Shown: positions 58,654 to 64,000 of the stretch, in pieces
How positions within the stretch are numbered: the stretch's first letter is position 1
Layout of the letters: each line of letters begins with the position of its first letter
Source: Dioszegia crocea
Taxonomy: Eukaryota; Basidiomycota; Tremellomycetes; Tremellales; Bulleribasidiaceae
Direction of reading: 5' to 3'
Assembly: GCA_001600615.1 (NCBI GenBank)
Contig: BCKK01000007.1
Span: forward strand, 1,359,494-1,423,493
DNA: 64,000 nucleotides
Notes under the pieces: model-generated
The model's database searches: none
What the model was told of the DNA's origin: nothing
What the model saw: only the letters and a program-made list of their open reading frames with translations
Program-made: the position numbers and the translations under genes

Positions 58654-59695
58654 ATGTCAGACATCACGTCAAGCCTCTCACATGCGCTCCAAACGGCGGA
58701 AATTGACCCTTCATCAGTAACTCTTAGAGGAAACATTCTCACATCTTCCGATGGCTCGACCTACTTCACCCGCACATCTCGCGATATCGAGCAGATAACA
58801 GGAGAAGTAGAGTCCTTGCGGGCGCTATCTGCTACTTGCCCAGATGTTGATCCGACTTTACACGCATTCGAGATGGACAAGGAATCGGGAGAGGCGACGA
58901 TGATCTCGCAGCACTTCGATCTTTCGGGATCGTCTACCAGAGATACGCAGAGAGAACTTGCCAGGAGGATCGCTCGTCTGCATAGCACTCCAACAGAGGG
59001 CACAGAGGGATATACGGGGAAGTATGGCTTTCATGTACCGACTCATTGCGGTGTGACGGAGCAGGACAATACGTGGGAAGAGGAATGGGAGGTATTTTTC
59101 AGGGATCGGCGCTTGGGGGATTTGGTGAGGCGGATTGAGTCCAAAGATGTCAGTGAGGCGTGGGAGAAGACGAAGGTGAAGTGAGTCATGATTCTCTGGC
59201 GAGGGTTTGGATCGAGACTGACTATAAAGAGCGGTACCCTTACTACTGCATGATATCAACCCTGCGCCTAAACCCGTCATACTCCATGGCGATCTTTGGT
59301 CTGGCAACACCGGTGTCGACGCTACTACTGGCCAGCCAGTGGTCTATGATCCTTCGAGCTATTATGGGCATAATGAGGCAGATCTAGGAATCATGCATAT
59401 GTTCGGAGGTGAGTCAAGTCTAGACCGGTGCTGATGGACAGGCTTTGACGCAGATTTCTTTGACGAGTATCATAAGGTTCATCCTCGGTCGGAGCCATAC
59501 TACGATCAGCGCCAAAAGCTGTATGAGCTGTATCATCATCTTAATGTGAGTCATGCCTCTGGATTTGCGGGATATAGCGGGCTGGTCTGGACAAAGAGGC
59601 TGATGAGACAGCACGCACTAATGTTTGGGGGAGGATATACCAGATCTGCATTGGGCATCATGCACGAGTTGACTGACTGGGCGGATGGTATCTAG
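58654..59695 (+). CDS. Fructosamine/ketosamine-3-kinase (293 aa)
   Basis: Four exons: 58654-59180, 59230-59408, 59454-59545 and 59612-59695; all junctions keep frame. The N-lobe includes YFTRTSRDIEQITGEVESLRALS, and TGKYGFHVPTHCGVTEQDN; the catalytic region VILHGDLWSGNTG and VVYDPSSYYGHNEADLGIMHMFG are signatures of the family (Pfam Fructosamin_kin). The enzyme phosphorylates fructosamines on glycated proteins so that they break down, a deglycation repair. The N-lobe lysine lies in YFTRTS where family members often have FVK, so the ATP lysine may have been replaced by Arg; this needs checking. Convergent with the small gene that follows. Confidence 0.88.
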
Positions 59696-59756
59696 TTGTT
59701 GAGGTAGAGCACACAGTGCTATATCATAGTAATCGCATCTATCATGTATGAGCTGC

Positions 59757-60236
59757 TCACATACTCATTCTACGGACATGGCTCTGTTCACCTTCACCGC
59801 CAAATTGCAGCTGCAATTGTCTCTCCTCCACATCCTGAGTCCGCCGATTCGCTTCCTCTTCCTTCTCGCGCTTCTCCCGCTCGTCTCGCGCCAGCCAAGC
59901 GATCCACAGGGGGCGGTACTCTTCCGAAAGCTGCTGTATCCTGGGGTGAAGGCGCTTCAGATCGTTTGAGGCAGTGGTGAGCTTGTCAGAATCGCTTTGA
60001 GTGGTCGAACCGGAGTTGAGAAGAGTCTCGACTTTGCCGATGGCGCTGGCACATAGTTCTTCTTGGGTACCAGCCCATAGGGTTCGTCGATTGAGTTCCG
60101 TCCGAGACATGAGAGGCCTCCGAAGGTAATCGGAGAAGTGATGGTCGTGGCTGATCATATTGGAGCTCAGCAATTTGACGAGGTTGAGGGCGATCTCGCA
60201 TGGAGATGCAGGTGGCGGTATCTCCGGCTCCAACAT
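59757..60236 (-). CDS. Small orphan protein (159 aa)
   Basis: Single exon, MLEPEIPPPASPCEIALNLVK at the start. The middle has helical leucine-rich sequence and the last 60 residues are strongly charged with a coiled-coil look (LARDEREKREKEEEANRRTQDVEERQ). There is no signal peptide or recognised domain. It converges on the fructosamine kinase, with 61 bp between the stops. Function unknown. Confidence 0.55.
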   Translation of the reverse strand: MLEPEIPPPASPCEIALNLVKLLSSNMISHDHHFSDYLRRPLMSRTELNRRTLWAGTQEELCASAIGKVETLLNSGSTTQSDSDKLTTASNDLKRLHPRIQQLSEEYRPLWIAWLARDEREKREKEEEANRRTQDVEERQLQLQFGGEGEQSHVRRMSM

Positions 60237-60723
60237 GGTAGAATCTGGTGCTGTATGATGAGTATCAAGCGTTCACTGAAGCGTGTCCAATCAAGGGTGA
60301 AGTCAATGTAAAGAGGGTAAGAGGGATGACCTGCCTGTGAGCAGTCTCGAAGATGTCGAGAGTTCGGGACCCACGAGCGTGAAAGGACACCGAAGATCCT
60401 TAGTCTTCGCCCCTCCGTCAGACGTATCGTTCATAAGGTCTGACTGACACTTGCTCAAGATATTCGACACTGCTCGCCGGGCGTCACTAGTATGTACGTC
60501 GTCGATATTGTCAATAATTAGAAGAGGAGGGCAAGGAAGATAGCTGCCACCTAGTACATATAGTCGGCCTTATCGGCGCCGGTTCCGGCCGGCAATGAAC
60601 GGCGTTTCCGTTGGAAGTTGGTCCTCTTCTTTGTGCGAGTCGAGCAGAGCTCAAGCGATACCATTATCTCTTGCCTGTAACATATCCACAAACTCTGTCT
60701 ATAAAGACAACCTTAGGTCGATT
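60237..60723. promoter_or_regulatory. Divergent promoter, small orphan gene / D-amino-acid oxidase
   Basis: A 487-bp gap. The right part has CGGCGCCGGTTCCGGCCGG (about 60577-60595) and CTATAAAG about 25 bp before the oxidase ATG. No coding signal was seen. Confidence 0.5.
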
Positions 60724-62098
60724 ATGCCCGGACCAAATCAGGAGGAAAAATACGACGCCATCATTCTAGGTGCTGGCGGTGAGTCGCGTCGATACGGCTC
60801 GTCCGCAGATGTCCGAAGTACACACGGCTGATAAGCAAGTTCTTGGCCTTACTATAGCCCTTGAACTGGCTCAGAAAGGTCTCAAAGTGACTATTGCGGC
60901 TAGAGATCTACCGGAAGATATCCACTCGACAGCGTTCTCATCTCCATGGGCCGTAAGTGCCATTTGCTCGAAAAGGATACCATCGAGCTGATCCGGAATA
61001 GGGCGCAAGCTTTGTCCCTTGGGCACAGAACGATCTCGATGCCTCTCGAGAAGCACGCACATACCATCGATTCTTACCGCTCACTAAAACGAGACCGGAT
61101 CTTGTCGCTGAGACTCAATTTCGCTATGGTTTCAACACGCCAGGCGTCTATGATCGGCCATTGGGTTCTGCACATCTTTCAGATGTACGTCTCTATATCT
61201 CTCTCAGACTTCACGGCTGACAAGTTGCAGTGGCGTAGCCTTCAGCCTTCAGAATGTCCTGGACCTTTCAAATTAGGCGTTGGATTTACATCCCTCACTC
61301 TCAACCCACCGAAATACACCCTCTACCTCCTCGAACAGCTCCGAGAGCTTGGCGTACAAATCCATCGCGCAAGGGTTTCCTCTATATACGAAGCCTTCTC
61401 AATCATCACACCTTCACGTCGCCTCATCTCCTCCCTCGTCATCAATGTCACCGGTCTCGGCGCTCTTTCACTCTTAGGCGTGTCCGACCCACTCGTACAT
61501 CCCGCCAAAGGCCAGACGATGACTGTACGCGCCCCTAGAGTCAAGGAGGGCTTTGGAGTCAAAGAGCCACGTACAGGATCAGAAGTCGGGCAATCCGTCT
61601 ACATCATTCCCCGTCCAGGATCCGATGGGCTGTTGACAGTAGGCGGATGTTACTTGGTGGACAACTGGACAACGAATGTCGATCCGAAAGTCGCCGAGAG
61701 GATATTGAAAGAGGCGGTGGAGCTGTGTCCGGAACTGGTGGATGAGAAGACGGGAGAGGTGGATGTTGTGAGCCACAATGTGGGGCTGAGACCTTGTCGG
61801 AAAGGCGGAGTACGGGTGGAGCTGGAGGAGATCGATTTGAGAGAGGTAAAGGCGGCGGTGTTGCCTTCAGGTGCAAAGAGGCTGGCGGATCTGGGAAAGG
61901 TGGCGGTTGTACATGCCTATGGGGTTGGTGGAGCTGGGTGAGTTTCTTGTTCGGCTCGATTTGTCCCCCTTCGCCCATCAGTATTAGCGCCTTGGCTGAC
62001 GACGTCATAGGTACCAAGACTCATTCGGAATCGCGGAAGATGTCGCCGAACTTGTCATGCAGCAATATCGAGCGAGAGCCCAGCTTGCAAAGCTATAA
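60724..62098 (+). CDS. DAO1: D-amino-acid oxidase, peroxisomal (381 aa)
   Basis: Five exons: 60724-60778, 60840-60952, 61002-61184, 61231-61937 and 62011-62098. The first two join to a dinucleotide-binding start, [31 protein letters not shown]. Then [13 protein letters not shown], a substrate-face segment, [57 protein letters not shown], and the FAD-loop [20 protein letters not shown] with its conserved motif. The protein ends AKL, a PTS1 peroxisomal signal. It oxidises D-amino acids to keto acids, ammonia and peroxide and in yeasts is often induced by D-Ala. DAO1 is used as the common family symbol; which of several yeast paralogs it is cannot be told. Confidence 0.9.
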
Positions 62099-62576
62099 GG
62101 AGACGTAGCGAGAGCGGACACATGGATCTTCTGCGGAGCAAGACTCCAATTCCACGGAACTTTGGCTGCAGCGTGGGACAGTAGATCGTGGTCGCTGCTG
62201 GAAGGGCACCTCAACACTTGAGATCACATCAATCAGGATGCATACAGTGACCGTGACACCAGCATAAGCTATCAAGCTGCTATATCCGGGTAGATCCGGC
62301 CTCAAATGTGACGTAAGCTGTCCCGCCCAATGGACACATCTACAGATCTATGTTTTTTCTTGTTGTTGGCTACGTCCATTGGGACACCTCGGCTAACAAC
62401 GTAGTCATGGGGCGCTATGTGGCGTAGCGACATCCGACATATGTCCTCGCTTATAAGGTAGCACGACAAGCCGCAAGGACTTCAAGTCGGTCGGAAGCTT
62501 CATCACCGAAGCAGACTCCCGGGCGCACAAATCTCTCCAGCTCCAATTGTCTCGACATCCTACCTAATCAGCGTTT
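62099..62576. other. Intergenic, contains an imperfect inverted repeat
   Basis: TGTCCCGCCCAATGGAC (about 62319-62335) and GTCCATTGGGACA (about 62374-62386) are imperfect inverted arms around a roughly 40-nt loop. No coding signal. A similar arm sequence occurs at about 15050-15070. Confidence 0.5.
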
Positions 62577-62606
62577 TCAGACCGCATCCGAAACGCCATA
62601 ACTCAC

Positions 62607-62954
62607 CTCCATCTCATCACTGTGCATCCTGACCAATCTCGGTACCTTCACCTTTTTGCCCGTCCTCGCATTGAAGATCAGACTTCCGCGCTTCAGCTCT
62701 CCCTGGTATACCCGCATATACGTCAATTGCCCATATCTGCCTTCTTCCAATTTGAACGCCAATCCCACAAGCGGCGCGTCTTTCGCCGGAACGAGTGGTA
62801 CAGGCGGCGCAGCAGCGGGAAGCTCCCAACAGCCTTGGGCGAACTGCCACTGCCGATACTCTTCCTCCTCTTCTCCCTTCAGACTCCTCACACGCTCAAT
62901 ACTCTCGCACGAATCTCGGTGGTCCGTCCAACCAAGCTCATCCGGTAGATCCAT
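62607..62954 (-). pseudogene. Orphan fragment of mitochondrial elongation factor G
   Basis: The frame has [66 protein letters not shown], characteristic of domain II of mitochondrial EF-G (Mef1). It stops at a good splice donor (GAG|GTGAGT, 62601-62606). The GTPase domain and domains III-V are not in the surrounding sequence. The part upstream (residues 1-45, [10 protein letters not shown]) does not look like EF-G. Either a retained gene fragment or a very short chimeric gene; the former is favoured. Confidence 0.75.
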
Positions 62955-63203
62955 GGGTTCCCGATGGTCTGCACCTCAATCGGGCTGGCCGTTGGCGGCG
63001 TCCCAGTCGTCGGTATGAGATGGGCAAACTCAGGGGCACGGCCGTACCAAGCCCTTTGTAAGCCTCTCAATAAAAGTCAACAAGGCAGTCGCCCGATAGC
63101 CTCGGCGACGATATATATGTAGTCAGATCGGTCTCTCTCGACGCTTTCATCCCCCTCTTACATTCTACTTCAACCACACTACATATCAGAATCACACTCA
63201 AAA

Positions 63204-63958
63204 ATGCGCTCCTTCATCCTCACCATACTTCTGGCTTTCACTCTCGCCTGCGCCGCCAGCCGTCTCCCATCAAAGCGCGGTCTCACACCCAAGCGGCAGG
63301 CCATCGCAGCTCGTCAAGCTACTCGATCTCAGATTATCAAACGGGAAGCTCGCAATAAGCAAGGGCTGGGTAGGCGGCAGGCTCAGCCATCCGCAGGGAT
63401 TTATGCTTTCTGTGCCAACAGTAATCCGAACATCGATCCCGCCACGCCCATTTACGCCGTTGTATCTGATGTGGACACGTCCAATGCTGTGCGTAGCACG
63501 CGACGTCTTTCAACTCGCGGCGATCGCTGACTTAGTTTAGGGCAATGCTATTGGTACCTTTACTGGGACTACTGGTCAGGCATGTGCTCAACACTGCTTT
63601 GAAAACCAATGTGAGCATCATCCCAATTTGCTCATGTCACCCTTCACCCGTTATGGGACCAAACGCTGATGTCCTCTAGCTTGTCAATCAGCCCGTTACG
63701 TTCCATCTCTCGGTCAACCCAATTGCTTTACATATGGCGTAGTGACTCGGCCCCTAACCATCGCGCCAAACACTGTTTCAACATACAAAGACAAAGACTG
63801 TGCGACCGTTAATCGCGATTTCCAAGCGCTGAACCCTGGTGAGTCGCCGTATTCTGTGTTTGGTGTTTTGACCTGCGTTTGCAATGGCTGATCCTTCAGG
63901 TCAAGGATCTATCTCTTGCTGTAATTTCTATGGAACTCCTGTAACTCCTGCTCCCTAG
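63204..63958 (+). CDS. Small secreted Cys-containing protein with dibasic sites (190 aa)
   Basis: Four exons: 63204-63488, 63541-63610, 63680-63838 and 63900-63958. The signal peptide is MRSFILTILLAFTLACA. The next 50 residues are basic and rich in KR/RR sites (PSKR, TPKR, IIKR, GRRQ), typical of Kex2 propeptide cleavage. The mature part has about eight Cys (YAFCANSNP, QACAQHCF, SARYVPS..NCFTYG, DKDCATVN, SISCCNFYG) in a pattern that could form disulfides. A TATATATA run lies about 90 bp upstream (63111-63118). No family recognised; a secreted effector, adhesin or wall protein is possible. The 3' end is complete at 63958. Confidence 0.75.
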
Positions 63959-64000
63959 TGGACCCTTCTCGGCGTCTTCAAGGCTGATGTTGGGCATGCG

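Overview
The window is eukaryotic and looks like chromosomal DNA of a basidiomycete yeast or filamentous fungus, most likely a tremellomycete (Cryptococcus/Kwoniella/Saitozyma-like). The grounds are many short introns (about 45-70 nt) with GTRAGT-type donors, a branch site of the form GCTGAC/GCTGAT 5-15 nt before the AG, very tight gene packing on both strands, and basidiomycete families such as CPL1/PriA-like secreted proteins. No CRISPR array, rRNA or convincing tRNA was seen. One ambiguous base (N) is at 908. The genus is an inference and could not be settled by reading alone.

Layout. 1-3017 is the 3' part of a Ty1/Copia retrotransposon (integrase, reverse transcriptase, RNase H, one LTR). 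It abuts two same-strand paralogous secreted-protein genes (3015-4585). Next come a Fus3/Kss1-type MAP kinase (5259-7053), a KEX1-like carboxypeptidase (7384-10490), a BMT6-like rRNA methyltransferase (11745-12965), an orphan gene, and a 2-kb gene-poor stretch (14002-16035). From 16036 to 27906 lie an MSB1/Mug8-domain protein, translation factor eIF2-beta, F1-ATPase gamma and a WDR70-like WD40 protein. A degenerate F-box relative (28110-28760) sits next to an intact F-box gene (29427-31386). Then come a DUF2985 membrane protein, two orphan genes, Pol III subunit RPC53, tRNA 2'-phosphotransferase, another orphan, ESCRT regulator IST1 and TFIID/SAGA subunit TAF6 (31788-45560). The last third holds two tandem CPL1-like secreted proteins (46228-48571), a LysM protein, COP9 signalosome subunit 1, an APH-family kinase-like protein, a TatD-like hydrolase, a predicted mitochondrial ATP-dependent DNA ligase, fructosamine kinase, a small orphan, a peroxisomal D-amino-acid oxidase, an orphan piece of mitochondrial EF-G, and a small secreted cysteine-containing protein.

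How the genes relate. Most are independent housekeeping genes with short divergent promoters (eIF2-beta/ATP3, IST1/TAF6, RPC53/TPT1, CSN1/APH). A loose theme is the secretory route. Five secreted-protein genes are present, several with dibasic Kex2-type sites, in the same window as a KEX1 carboxypeptidase that trims such sites. The accessory signals are concentrated in the Copia/secreted pair at the left end, the F-box duplicate, the CPL1-like tandem pair, and the EF-G fragment at the right end.

Most notable direct observations: an intron that appears to split the ATG of eIF2-beta between A and TG; a 5-nt first coding exon in the APH-family gene; a Copia LTR end whose terminal TCA, read in reverse, supplies the stop codon of the neighbouring secreted-protein gene; and a tandem CPL1-like pair with conserved exon architecture and a Kex2-like site just before the conserved domain.
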